Source: Bacteroidota bacterium
Lineage (GTDB): Bacteria; Bacteroidota; Bacteroidia; Chitinophagales; LD1
Assembly: GCA_018267385.1 (NCBI GenBank)
Contig: JAFDYN010000006.1
Span: 62,001-126,000, forward strand
DNA length: 64,000 bases
Direction of reading: 5' to 3'
Under the pieces are notes generated by a model. That model made no database searches. It had not been told where the DNA came from and saw only the letters and a program-made list of their open reading frames with translations. A program made the translations under genes and the position numbers. This document shows, piece after piece, positions 22,861 through 30,025 of this stretch (positions within the stretch are counted from its first letter, which is position 1; every line of letters begins with the position of its first letter).

Positions 22861-22947
22861 AAAGGGCTCTAACTTTTGTACAAGAACGCTGCGTTTTGCA
22901 TGAGTGCGGTCTTGCGCGATAAAGAAGGATAAAGTGGTTCTTATGTA

Positions 22948-23628
22948 TTAGGCTGATCCTATGATATAGATACTATCGACAAAATACACATTAGAGGTTG
23001 TTTCTAAATAAAAAACAAACCTTACTTTTTTACCGCTTATGACTGTTTCTGATAAAAACGAATTAGGACGGTTACCCGGTTGGAATTTATAATGAAAAAA
23101 AGCATCAATAATATTGTGAATCATAAAGAGAGGGTGAGCGATTCCATTCTCCCCTTTCCCCGTTGATAATGGTACAGTTTGAAAGTTAAAATGATTGAAG
23201 GCATGCATAAGACCGCCGCGAAAGACGGTTCCAAGGTCATCACGAAAAAGGTCAATACGCAAAACTTTATCGTCCTTAATTTTTTCTATATCAAAAACCA
23301 AGCAGAATTCCTCTTGGTTAAACTTCTTCTCAACGAAATAAGGGAAAGCACTTTTAAGTGTAGCGTTTAGGGCATCTATAACCAAAGATGTGCTGCCCTT
23401 TCCGAAGCTTTTAGGATAACTTGATGTAGCCTTAGCCAAGTAAACTTCAGTAATATCTTTAAATAAATTAGTTGCAACTGAGATAAATCTGCGCCCTTTT
23501 ACCCATCTTTCGGTGTAATTTTTTGGTGGTAACCCCACGAAGGCCATTTCTTTTCCCTCATGTTTTAGAAGAATCGTTGCTTTCCTCTCAAAAACAGTTC
23601 GAATCTCCTCCCATTCTTCTCCAGTCAT
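22948..23628 (-). CDS. Hypothetical protein, second gene of an AT-rich pair
   Basis: 226 aa, no signal peptide or membrane helix. I recognise no family. The predicted fold is mixed, with many beta strands toward the C-terminus (KKVRFVFYLETTSNVYFVDS). It starts 5 bp after the stop of the upstream 216-aa gene, so the two form an operon. Both are markedly more AT-rich than their neighbours, with ordinary Lys/Asn/Phe-rich composition, which suggests recent acquisition. The pair sits between the rpoC promoter region and a REP array, inside repeats. An accessory, defence-type role is possible but not shown. Confidence 0.75.
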   Translation of the reverse strand: MTGEEWEEIRTVFERKATILLKHEGKEMAFVGLPPKNYTERWVKGRRFISVATNLFKDITEVYLAKATSSYPKSFGKGSTSLVIDALNATLKSAFPYFVEKKFNQEEFCLVFDIEKIKDDKVLRIDLFRDDLGTVFRGGLMHAFNHFNFQTVPLSTGKGENGIAHPLFMIHNIIDAFFHYKFQPGNRPNSFLSETVISGKKVRFVFYLETTSNVYFVDSIYIIGSA

Positions 23629-23633
23629 AACTA

Positions 23634-24284
23634 TTATTTGTTTTTGTCGAATTCCATTTGGATTCGCGCCAAATCCAAATCATTGTAAAAAACCCATTTA
23701 TTGGATTCTATATCCATAATGGCATACAATGGCTGCCTTCGCAGCATTCTCATATATGAATCACTCTCATCACTTTCTTGAAGGGGCGCAATGTTCTCGT
23801 AGTTGCTTACCACAAAATCTAACAAACTATCGAGAGCCAACTCCCAATCTTCCTGACTAAGATTGTCATTAAAGAGCACCTTAAGGTTTCTATCGTCGCT
23901 AAGACGTATAACAATTGAGATTACTTTAGACTGAGAATAATTAGGAGATATCTTATGTATGGATTCAGTAGCTGTGATTGTTTTGAGTTTAAATCGCCTA
24001 CTCATCGCAAGTATTTTTTTTAGCCAGACTTTAAAAACCTCATAACTATCTTTCCCTGCCTCTTTAAGAAAACTTTCGAAAAATGGCTTTGCTATATAAG
24101 CGACCATCATTGTTGGTACCGCCCACTCCATCATCATAAACGGGCCATCCGGCTTCTTTCTATTTACGTTGATGCTAAATGGCAACGCCCCTACCTCTGC
24201 AAACAGTTCGTCAATAAAGGATTGATCTACTAACTCTGGCAAAGTAAAGCTAACAATCGATTCCTCAAAATTCTTATCAGTCAT
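23634..24284 (-). CDS. Hypothetical protein, first gene of an AT-rich pair
   Basis: 216 aa, cytoplasmic by appearance. No family recognised. A helical segment AYIAKPFFESFLKEAGKDSY, followed by KVWLKKILAM, is the most distinctive part; hydrophobic residues around FMMMEWAVPTMMVAYIA are not long enough for a clear membrane span. The C-terminus is acidic and helical. It heads a two-gene operon with the 226-aa gene. The base composition is near 38% G+C by eye, against about 50% in the rest of the window. Confidence 0.75.
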   Translation of the reverse strand: MTDKNFEESIVSFTLPELVDQSFIDELFAEVGALPFSINVNRKKPDGPFMMMEWAVPTMMVAYIAKPFFESFLKEAGKDSYEVFKVWLKKILAMSRRFKLKTITATESIHKISPNYSQSKVISIVIRLSDDRNLKVLFNDNLSQEDWELALDSLLDFVVSNYENIAPLQESDESDSYMRMLRRQPLYAIMDIESNKWVFYNDLDLARIQMEFDKNK

Positions 24285-24446
24285 ATTTTACATAGATCTT
24301 ATTGTAATAAATGTAGTCTTAAATCTAATAAATAATATTGCAATAAGGCCTATTATAAAGCAAAAATGCTCTACTCGCATTCTTACCAAAAACTAGCAAA
24401 GCTCAGCTATCCGTAGATAAATCTTCAGCTTCGCTTTTAAAACAAT

Positions 24447-24554
24447 GCTGTCCGTAGATGAAGGCAGGCCTGCAGGATGGCTTCTACGGACCTACTGAAT
24501 ACAGAAGGTCTGTAGAACCACACGCCACCTCCCACCCGCCATCTACAGACAGCA
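24447..24554. repeat. REP pair A1/B1
   Basis: A1 (24447-24491) has a 9-bp foot stem GTCCGTAGA/TCTACGGAC. B1 (24508-24550, then AGCAT) is a diverged inverted copy with foot stem GTCTGTAGA/TCTACAGAC. Each contains the GTAG tetranucleotide typical of the 5' foot of REP hairpins, on opposite strands. Confidence 0.8.
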
Positions 24555-24650
24555 TATTTTTTATGCTAACGCAGCAATAATGCGCAATTCGAGTTTGATT
24601 GCTTCACCTGCTATCCTTAGCTAACTCCACTGCTTCGCTATAAAATCAAC

Positions 24651-24757
24651 GCTGTCCGTAGATGAAGGCGGGCTTGCGGGATGGCTTCTACGGACATGCT
24701 ATACAGAAGGTCTGTAGAATCCCACGCCGCCACCTACCCGCCATCTACAGACAGCAT
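24651..24757. repeat. REP pair A2/B2
   Basis: A2 24651-24695 and B2 24710-24757 carry the same foot stems as pair A1/B1. The inner parts differ (for example GCGGGCTTGCGGG in A2), while the 9-bp feet are conserved. Confidence 0.8.
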
Positions 24758-24865
24758 ATGCCTTTACCTACAAACACAAAAAAACCAGCAAAGCCCAACG
24801 ACAGTAGCCACGCCCCCGCTATTTGTAGCTAATTCCCTTCCCCGCTGTCGGTATTCTACCCCTAT

Positions 24866-24908
24866 GGCGCAAGAATGCAGGGTGGCTTGTGCGTGGCGTT
24901 CTTGTGCC
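24866..24908. repeat. Imperfect inverted repeat GGCRCAAGAAYGC
   Basis: GGCGCAAGAATGC (24866-24878) and GCGTTCTTGTGCC (24896-24908) pair over 13 positions with two wobble pairs. A related CAAGAACGC segment occurs at 22881. It sits between REP pairs 2 and 3. Confidence 0.5.
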
Positions 24909-24923
24909 AAGCTAGGGGCATTA

Positions 24924-24967
24924 TTAGCAAGCAAAGATGCTTCACTATCGTTCAGCATGACAAAAAA
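24924..24967 (-). repeat. TGTCATGCTGAACG dispersed repeat, inverted copy
   Basis: Reverse complement of the element at 22805-22860. Conserved parts on the minus strand are TGTCATGCTGAACG and GTGAAGCATCTTTGC followed by TAA. Confidence 0.6.
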
Positions 24968-25012
24968 GCCCCGCTATCCGTAGCTAATACCCCTGCTTCT
25001 TCTTAAAATAAC

Positions 25013-25116
25013 GCTGTCCGTAGATGAAGGCAGGCCTGAGGAATGGCTTCTACGGACCTACAGAGAAGGTCTGTAGAACCACACGCCGCCAGCCACCCGC
25101 CATCTACAGACAGCAT
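25013..25116. repeat. REP pair A3/B3
   Basis: A3 25013-25057 and B3 25069-25116, with perfect GTCCGTAGA/TCTACGGAC and GTCTGTAGA/TCTACAGAC foot stems. The A-B spacer is shorter than in pairs 1 and 2. Confidence 0.8.
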
Positions 25117-25180
25117 ATTTTTATGTTAACGCAGCAATAATGCGCGCTGCGAGTTTGATTGCTTCGCTTTTAAAATAAAT

Positions 25181-25240
25181 GCTGTCCGTAGATGAAGGCA
25201 GGTTTGAGGGAAGGCTTCTACGGACCCACAATACAAGGTC
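25181..25240. repeat. REP unit A4 and interrupted B start
   Basis: A4 (25181-25225) is followed by AAGGTC (25235-25240), the sequence that begins B units, and then the RAYT gene interrupts. AAGGTC recurs at 25828-25833 on the far side of the gene, followed by a decayed B (CTGTAGGA). Confidence 0.75.
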
Positions 25241-25244
25241 AAAC

Positions 25245-25799
25245 TCACCACAAAAAATCGATGTCCAGCAAACCTTTCTGACCACAATAGTCCCGCGCAC
25301 TGCTATAGATGTACTCCTCCTCGCGATCTACGATACCGGCACGCACAGGATTCTGATGGATATAATTTAGCTTCTGACGCGTAAACTCATGACCATAACA
25401 TTCCTTAGGATGATTGTCCTGCTGCCAGAATTGACGCTTTCCATTGCGTGCATTAGCACTCCCGGCACGCTCTATTAGTTCGAGGAGCCACTCTCTGCGG
25501 CTCTCGCTTTCATGCCGCTCTATAGCCTGAGATATCCCGATACTTGATTTGCGTTTCACCTCGCCGATCAGATGACTGAGAGATGAGCCCTCTTTAGCCG
25601 AGACGATACCATGAAAGTGATTTGACATCAAAACCCAGCCGTGCACATTCAGTCCATCCGACTTTTGGCTTTCCCGTATTTTAGACAGGAATATATCGCG
25701 ATAGGACTGCCTGCTGAAAACATCTATCCATTCTACTACGGCAAAGGTGATATAATGCACCGCCTGCTGATCTCTTATCCTGTAGCCGCCATCTCCCAT
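25245..25799 (-). CDS. REP-associated tyrosine transposase (RAYT, Y1/HUH family)
   Basis: 184-aa single-strand DNA nuclease of the Y1_Tnp/RAYT family, related to IS200/IS605 TnpA. RAYTs are thought to generate or move REP sequences, which they recognise by a 5' GTAG. The HUH motif is H61-F-H63 in VLMSNHFHGIV. The catalytic tyrosine is Y146 in KLNYIHQNPVRAG. The N-terminus YRIRDQQAVHYITF is typical. Length is normal for a compact RAYT, and both active-site motifs are intact, so it may be functional. REP units lie on both sides: A4 ends 20 bp after its stop, and a B remnant begins 29 bp before its start. Three full A/B pairs follow within 0.8 kb. No other transposon ends or partner genes are visible. 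Confidence 0.95.
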   Translation of the reverse strand: MGDGGYRIRDQQAVHYITFAVVEWIDVFSRQSYRDIFLSKIRESQKSDGLNVHGWVLMSNHFHGIVSAKEGSSLSHLIGEVKRKSSIGISQAIERHESESRREWLLELIERAGSANARNGKRQFWQQDNHPKECYGHEFTRQKLNYIHQNPVRAGIVDREEEYIYSSARDYCGQKGLLDIDFLW

Positions 25800-25827
25800 A
25801 GTATGGCTAATGTAAAATTTATTTCAG

Positions 25828-25935
25828 AAGGTCTGTAGGACCCGACGCCGTCACCAGCAATCCGTATCTTCAGTTTCGCTTTTAAAATAATGCTGTCCGT
25901 AGATGAAGGAGGCCTGCGGGCTGGCTTCTACGGAC
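25828..25935. repeat. Decayed B unit and REP unit A5
   Basis: AAGGTCTGTAGGACCCGAC (25828-25846) is a B unit start that lost its 3' half. A5 (25892-25935) is a near-complete A unit, 44 nt instead of 45. The CCAGCAAAGCCCA segment that follows repeats the DNA after pair 2. Confidence 0.75.
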
Positions 25936-26023
25936 CTATAACAAACACAAAAATCCAGCAAAGCCCAGCGACAGTAGCCACGCCACCTCATCGCCGTCTT
26001 CGCTGGATAAAAGCTGATTAGTT

Positions 26024-26089
26024 TGTTCACGGTTGTTCACGCTGTTCACGGTGCCTGTGAGTGTGAACACCGTGAACAAGCGTGAACAG
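26024..26089. repeat. GTTCACG palindrome, copy G2
   Basis: Three TGTTCACG half-sites (26024-26050) face three CGTGAACA-type half-sites (26061-26089) around GGTGCCTGTGAG. It ends 10 bp before the stop codon of the ATPase gene, on its 3' side. Confidence 0.85.
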
Positions 26090-26099
26090 CGCCTCCCGT

Positions 26100-27182
26100 T
26101 TAGTCTGTCTTCAGGTACTTATTGACCGCAGCTACAGAGATGCCGAGTTGCCGGGCTATCTCGCGTTGGGTATTACCATTGGCAGAGAGATCCTTGGCAG
26201 ACTGTATCAGTGCGCGGCGCTCCTTGTCTCCCGTCTCGCGCAGGTGGTGCTGCTCCACACCATGGCCCACCAGCTCCAGCATCAGAAAGCAGTCCGGCTT
26301 CACTATCTGGCAGAGGGCTATGTGGTCTGTCGTGTAGACCTCCTCCGTATTGCGCTGCTTGAGCTGGCGGATATAGCGGATACGCTCATCCGTGTGGCTC
26401 TTGCCCAGCGCAAAGATGCTATCGGCAAAGTTGGCCAGGTGCTTGGAGCCCTGCAGGTCATTGATGGTGAGGGGGCGCGAGGGGTCACGCTTGGGCGTGT
26501 GGGCCAGTACGAGCAGGGATACGTCATTCTTGTCCTTGAGGGATTTGAGCTTCTTCATCAGCGGCAGGGCGTCTTTGGCCTGCTCTGTCTCAGTGCGCAG
26601 GTAGGTGATATTGTCTACGATCACTACCTTGATGCCTGTCTGCTTCAGCATCTTGTCCATCTCATAGTCCATATAGTCCTCAAAGTTCTTGAAGCCCTTG
26701 TCCAGCCAGGTAGCGCCGGCATTCATCTCTGCGCGCAGCAGCTCATGTGAGAATGGATGCATGCGGCCGTCTGCTGCCGTGTAGCGCATCTGAAACTGCT
26801 TGGCAGTCATCTCAAAGTCAAAGTATAGCACCGGCTGCGCACGCACCTCCATGACAAAGCCCGGTATAGCCTCTCCCCTGCTGATGCTATCTGCTATCTG
26901 CACGGCGAGTATAGACTTGCCGATATTGGTATCTGCAAACAGGATGCATAGCTCACCCTCGTGCCACAGCTCACCAAAGAGCTTTTTGACAGGGGCTTTG
27001 CGGGCTGCTATCTGTATCCATTTTTCTGCCGGCCTCACGGCAAAGGAGCTGTCGTCCAGGCCGGCATTGATATCCAGCACCTGGCGCTGTACCTGCTCCA
27101 TGGTGATGTTTTTAGAAGGTTTGACAATAGGGGTAACTGGAGGTACCGGCCGCTCTGGCCGGGTGTAGTCCTCATGATTCAT
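26100..27182 (-). CDS. RecA-like AAA_25 ATPase with C-terminal helix-turn-helix (G cassette)
   Basis: 360 aa. A RecA/RSF1010-RepA-like NTPase core has Walker A ADTNIGKS (83-90) and Walker B VVIVDN with D189; LLVLAHTPKRD is a sensor-like strand. Residues ~335-360 form a helix-turn-helix (TQREIARQLGISVAAVNKYL) of the resolvase/sigma-4 type, suggesting DNA recognition. Domain order suggests a DNA-binding motor, as in plasmid RepA helicases, or a regulator. I start it at the ATG at 27182 (MNHEDYTRPE); the in-frame extension to 27332 crosses the promoter and lacks similarity. GTTCACG palindromes lie on both sides. A second, diverged ATPase with the same layout is at 56258-57295. Confidence 0.85.
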   Translation of the reverse strand: MNHEDYTRPERPVPPVTPIVKPSKNITMEQVQRQVLDINAGLDDSSFAVRPAEKWIQIAARKAPVKKLFGELWHEGELCILFADTNIGKSILAVQIADSISRGEAIPGFVMEVRAQPVLYFDFEMTAKQFQMRYTAADGRMHPFSHELLRAEMNAGATWLDKGFKNFEDYMDYEMDKMLKQTGIKVVIVDNITYLRTETEQAKDALPLMKKLKSLKDKNDVSLLVLAHTPKRDPSRPLTINDLQGSKHLANFADSIFALGKSHTDERIRYIRQLKQRNTEEVYTTDHIALCQIVKPDCFLMLELVGHGVEQHHLRETGDKERRALIQSAKDLSANGNTQREIARQLGISVAAVNKYLKTD

Positions 27183-27329
27183 AGGGAGATATTTTTTAGT
27201 ATAAAAATGATAATAGGGTGGCCTGTGTATATGTGTAAGAATATACAGTAGATAGAGGCCGTGATGTGAGAGAAAGTAGTTCAGCGCAGGCCATCTGCAC
27301 TGACTGGATATGATGGCCATATCCGGATG

Positions 27330-27360
27330 CAAACATACGCAAAATAAGCCGTATTAGCAA
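27330..27360 (-). promoter_or_regulatory. Promoter of the G-cassette ATPase (TTG-N20-TATGTTTG)
   Basis: TATGTTTG (27337-27330) fits TAnnTTTG and TTG (27360-27358) lies 20 nt upstream, predicting a start near 27322 and a ~140-nt leader. The initially transcribed segment GCATCCGGATAT (to 27319) is identical to that after the -7 element of the NmrA gene promoter at 55720-55709. Confidence 0.6.
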
Positions 27361-27428
27361 CTTATTACACTACAGACTTATTGACATTTTGGTGAGTAAA
27401 TAGATAGGTCGGCGTGCAGGTATTATTT

Positions 27429-27493
27429 GTTCATCTTGTTCACGCTTGTTCACGGTGTTCACGGTACCGGTAAGCGTGAACACCGTGAACACA
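27429..27493. repeat. GTTCACG palindrome, copy G3
   Basis: Four direct half-sites (TGTTCATCT, TGTTCACGCT, TGTTCACGGT, GTTCACGGT) face CGTGAACACCGTGAAC around ACCGGTAAG. It lies 247 bp upstream of the ATPase start codon and about 70 bp beyond its -33 element. Confidence 0.85.
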
Positions 27494-27539
27494 GCGCCTG
27501 CTATCTCCATTTACTTTCACAGCATAGTATACTGCTCCG

Positions 27540-28799
27540 TTATTTGCTCACTACCAGAGGGTATTTCAGCGTATAGACCACCGGAGTACCGTCATGGTCA
27601 GAGGTGATCTCCAGCACGTACATCCCGTCAGGCTGTGCACGCAGGTCTACCTGGTGTACCAGGTCCTCGCTGCGCTCATGATAGACCAGCTGGCCGAGCA
27701 TATTGTACACGCGTATATCTACAGGCAGGGACTGGCCCAGGCTTACGTTGAATAGGCCATTGGACGGCTCAGGATAGACCGATAGCTCCAGCTCTCGCTG
27801 TATATCAGGCATGCCCGTAGAGGCGCTCGAGTCGCAGCTCAGCATGGGCCTGCTCACGGTGATAAAGGATGAGTCTACAGAGATGATACGGTAGCAGCCG
27901 GCAAAGGCCGGGCCTGTCTGCACATAGCGTGTGCCGCAGGTATCGCAGTTCTCATCTATCACACGGCCTATTTTGTCTACCACTACATTCTGGTGTACGT
28001 GGCCTGCCAGCACCAGGTCTACATGAAAGGAGTCACACAGGTGGATGAAGCCCAGCCGGTGATCCACAAAGGACGAAGACGAGTCATTGCCATTGCCGCT
28101 AAAGGTGGCGATACCGCAGCTATAGCCCGCAGCGTCAGACGGCGGATGGTGCATCACGATGATCTTGCGTTTATTCTGGTTTTGCATCAGCACAGACCGC
28201 ATCCAGTCTATCTGGCCGGTAGTATAGCCGGAGCCCTTGGGGTCGGTAGAGGTCAGGTAGGATATATCATGGCCGGAGCGCATGAAGAGCGTGACAGAGA
28301 TAGGCGTGCTGACGGCATAGTCGCTATCGGGCGCTATGTACTTGACGAAATTTGGTATAGAGTCCAGCAGCGGCAGCGTCTGCGTAGAGATGGAGAAAGA
28401 GGTGAGGGTAGTATAGTACTCATGATTGCCGGGAGCGAGGTAGATAGGGATGGTCCTGGCAGAGTCTATGAATAGCTGGCCCACACCCGGATACATCAGC
28501 GTGCTGGGGTGCAGGTACTGCGTCAGTGCGGTATACATACCTCCCGGTACTGCCGTGCTATTGCCTATGTTAGAGATATCTCCTGTGCCTAGTATGAAGG
28601 CCGGCTTGGGGCTCATCGTGGCAAAATACTGCAGGTAGCACTGTGCCTTGGCGCCATTCACATCACATTGGTTTACCGCAGAGCTGACGGTAGAGACGTG
28701 TATGTCTGAGAGGTGGATGAAGCTAAATGCCGATGACTGCGCCACCGCGCCGAGTGTAGAGAGGATGGCTGCGACCAGCGAGAGTATTTGTTTTTTCAT
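27540..28799 (-). CDS. Secreted metallophosphoesterase with T9SS type A sorting domain
   Basis: 419 aa. A signal peptide ends GAVAQ (residue ~21). The calcineurin-like metallophosphoesterase domain (~25-310) has the metal-binding signatures in order: FIHLSDIHV, ILGTGDISN, LAPGNHEYY, VMHHPPS and VLAGHVHQN. These residues bind a dinuclear metal centre. Residues ~340-419 are a type A T9SS sorting domain (VYPEPSNGLFNVSL, VYNMLGQLVYHE, GMYVLEI). It is predicted to be a cell-surface or released phosphoesterase, perhaps for phosphate scavenging or nucleotide turnover; substrate unknown. Its 5' leader contains a 7-bp hairpin (ATAGCTT 28807-28813 / AAGCTAT 28823-28829), and the G4 palindrome lies 128 bp before the start. 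Confidence 0.92.
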   Translation of the reverse strand: MKKQILSLVAAILSTLGAVAQSSAFSFIHLSDIHVSTVSSAVNQCDVNGAKAQCYLQYFATMSPKPAFILGTGDISNIGNSTAVPGGMYTALTQYLHPSTLMYPGVGQLFIDSARTIPIYLAPGNHEYYTTLTSFSISTQTLPLLDSIPNFVKYIAPDSDYAVSTPISVTLFMRSGHDISYLTSTDPKGSGYTTGQIDWMRSVLMQNQNKRKIIVMHHPPSDAAGYSCGIATFSGNGNDSSSSFVDHRLGFIHLCDSFHVDLVLAGHVHQNVVVDKIGRVIDENCDTCGTRYVQTGPAFAGCYRIISVDSSFITVSRPMLSCDSSASTGMPDIQRELELSVYPEPSNGLFNVSLGQSLPVDIRVYNMLGQLVYHERSEDLVHQVDLRAQPDGMYVLEITSDHDGTPVVYTLKYPLVVSK

Positions 28800-28926
28800 G
28801 TTTTGTATAGCTTGATCAGACTAAGCTATCTAATTAATATTAGCATAACAAAAACTTAACATTTGAGCGATTGCAGTTTTGTCAATGTCCTCATGTCGCA
28901 GCAAGGCAATATGAGCTGGCTATATG

Positions 28927-28991
28927 TGTTCACGCTTGTTCACGCTGTTCACGGTACCGGTGAGCGTGAACACCGTGAACAAGCGTGAACA
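28927..28991. repeat. GTTCACG palindrome, copy G4
   Basis: TGTTCACGCT, TGTTCACGCT and GTTCACGGT half-sites face CGTGAACACC, GTGAACAAG and CGTGAACA around ACCGGTGAG. The core is nearly identical to G3. It stands upstream of the metallophosphoesterase, with no ATPase gene attached. Confidence 0.85.
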
Positions 28992-29192
28992 TCCTATTCA
29001 TAATGTTTTCAAGCGACTTCCGTTAATTTAGCAGGATGACACCCTCCCGGCTGGAGATATACTACATAGAGGTCAGGCGGCACCTCAGGCTGCTGGCACG
29101 AAGCCTCGTATTAAGGCTGGCCCGGCTACCCGTGGTCAGGCGCGGGGAGGCTGTGCAGCGTATCCTGCGAGGAGGCTGCCTATGCAGAGACC

Positions 29193-29459
29193 GTGCGCGT
29201 GCTGCGCCTGCTACAGCGGCCCTCGCCCAGCTCCCGTAGCGGATTCTTTATCATGTACCAGTCTGTCACACGGTTTCCTAAAGATCTGAGCCATGTTTAC
29301 TTTGTCTGCTACTTTCTTGATTCTATGCTTACGAATAACGATTGCTCTGCGGTGGTAGATGCACAGACCAATAAGGTCGTAGCCCTGACCAGCGGGCATT
29401 ATTTCAGCTATGTGACATACCATGACGATGGCAGTGTGAGCCTGACGCAGGGTATGTGA
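29193..29459 (+). CDS. Small hypothetical protein, possibly frameshifted
   Basis: Weak call. From a GTG at 29193 (88 aa) or an ATG at 29253 (68 aa) the frame reads MYQSVTRFPKDLSHVYFVC, with an ordinary composition but no recognised domain. In the preceding frame (29036-29239) an Arg/Leu-rich open frame could be its N-terminal part if one frameshift near 29155-29165 is assumed. I cannot tell a real small gene from a decayed one. Confidence 0.3.
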   Translation: MRVLRLLQRPSPSSRSGFFIMYQSVTRFPKDLSHVYFVCYFLDSMLTNNDCSAVVDAQTNKVVALTSGHYFSYVTYHDDGSVSLTQGM

Positions 29460-29531
29460 TATCTATCGCATTGTCTCGCACCCCCCCCTCTTTCCCGCCA
29501 ATGTTTTATCTTGCTATCGCAAAAGAAAACC

Positions 29532-29960
29532 ATGACCACTACCCAGCAGATAGCAGCGCACATATCCGCCCAGCCCGAGCCTAAGCAAACCGAGATGCGC
29601 ACGCTGCACGAGCAGATACTTCAAGCGCTGCCCGGCACGAGGCTATGGTTTGACACGGGTGTGGATGACACGGGCAAGGTCGTGGCCAATCCCACCATAG
29701 GCTACGGCCATCAGGTGCTGCAATATGCGGGAAGCAAGACGAAAGACTTCTTTCAGATAGGCCTCAGCGGCAATACGACCGGCATGTCTGTCTATATCCT
29801 CGGGCTCAAAGACAAGAAATACCTGGCCGATACCTACGGCAAAAGAATAGGCAAAGCCAGCGTGACGGGCTACTGCATCAAGTTTAAAAAGCTGGCGGAT
29901 ATAGATCTGGCTATCCTACTCACTGCTATCCGTGACGGCGTAAAAGCTACCGCAGTCTAG
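29532..29960 (+). CDS. DUF1801/YdhG-like domain protein
   Basis: 142 aa, soluble. The beta-alpha fold of DUF1801 (YdhG/YjbR-related) is suggested by LHEQILQALPGTRLWFDTGV, NPTIGYGHQVL, FFQIGLSGNTTGMSVYIL and the C-terminal KKLADIDLAILLTAIRDGV. The family has no established activity; some members bind iron or act in stress responses. I use the ATG at 29532 (MTTTQQIAAHI) rather than a TTG 21 nt earlier. It stands alone between the doubtful small frame and the convergent T9SS gene. Confidence 0.75.
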   Translation: MTTTQQIAAHISAQPEPKQTEMRTLHEQILQALPGTRLWFDTGVDDTGKVVANPTIGYGHQVLQYAGSKTKDFFQIGLSGNTTGMSVYILGLKDKKYLADTYGKRIGKASVTGYCIKFKKLADIDLAILLTAIRDGVKATAV

Positions 29961-30025
29961 GTCCGGTACACCTGCGGTTCGCTGTAGTTGTTCGTATACA
30001 GCATACACCAACGACAAAGCCTCTC

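Larger units (their letters stand above)
22526..22947. other. Repeat-rich gap upstream of rpoC
   Basis: 422 bp without a gene. From rpoC outward it holds: the rpoC promoter (22606-22637), a TTTACTGAATTAC repeat (22690-22724), a GTTCACG palindrome (22731-22797), and a TGTCATGCTGAACG-type dispersed repeat (22805-22860). It then runs into the stop of the first AT-rich gene at 22948. Confidence 0.6.
24285..25244. other. REP-array region without genes
   Basis: 960 bp with no credible gene. It holds three complete A/B REP pairs, a fourth A unit, and longer direct repeats between them. Examples are the AACGCAGCAATAATGCGC segment at ~24569 and ~25128 and the CCAGCAAAGCCCA segment at ~24785 and ~25955. 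The small open frames here fall in repeats and are not genes. Confidence 0.75.
26024..27493 (-). mobile_element. Putative palindrome-bounded ATPase cassette (G type)
   Basis: About 1.47 kb. A RecA-like ATPase/HTH gene (26100-27182) is flanked by GTTCACG palindromes G2 (26024-26089) and G3 (27429-27493). Both palindromes are followed on the plus strand by AGCGCCT or similar. Two further copies lie within 4 kb. Designation as a mobile unit is inference from layout and its match to the second, independent cassette at 56202-57611. No target-site duplication was identified. Confidence 0.4.

Noticed and set aside
24447..25240. CRISPR-like repeat array
   Set aside because: Repeats are inverted pairs with uneven spacing and conserved inter-repeat DNA, and no cas gene is nearby. 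The RAYT explains them better.
26024..26089. Palindrome G2 as an ordinary transcription terminator
   Set aside because: It lies just after a stop codon, but neither strand has a U tract, and copies G1 and G4 are upstream of genes rather than after them. A terminator effect is not excluded.
29036..29239. 67-aa Arg/Leu-rich frame as an independent gene
   Set aside because: Composition is biased and no domain is visible; it may be the 5' part of the doubtful small gene at 29193-29459.
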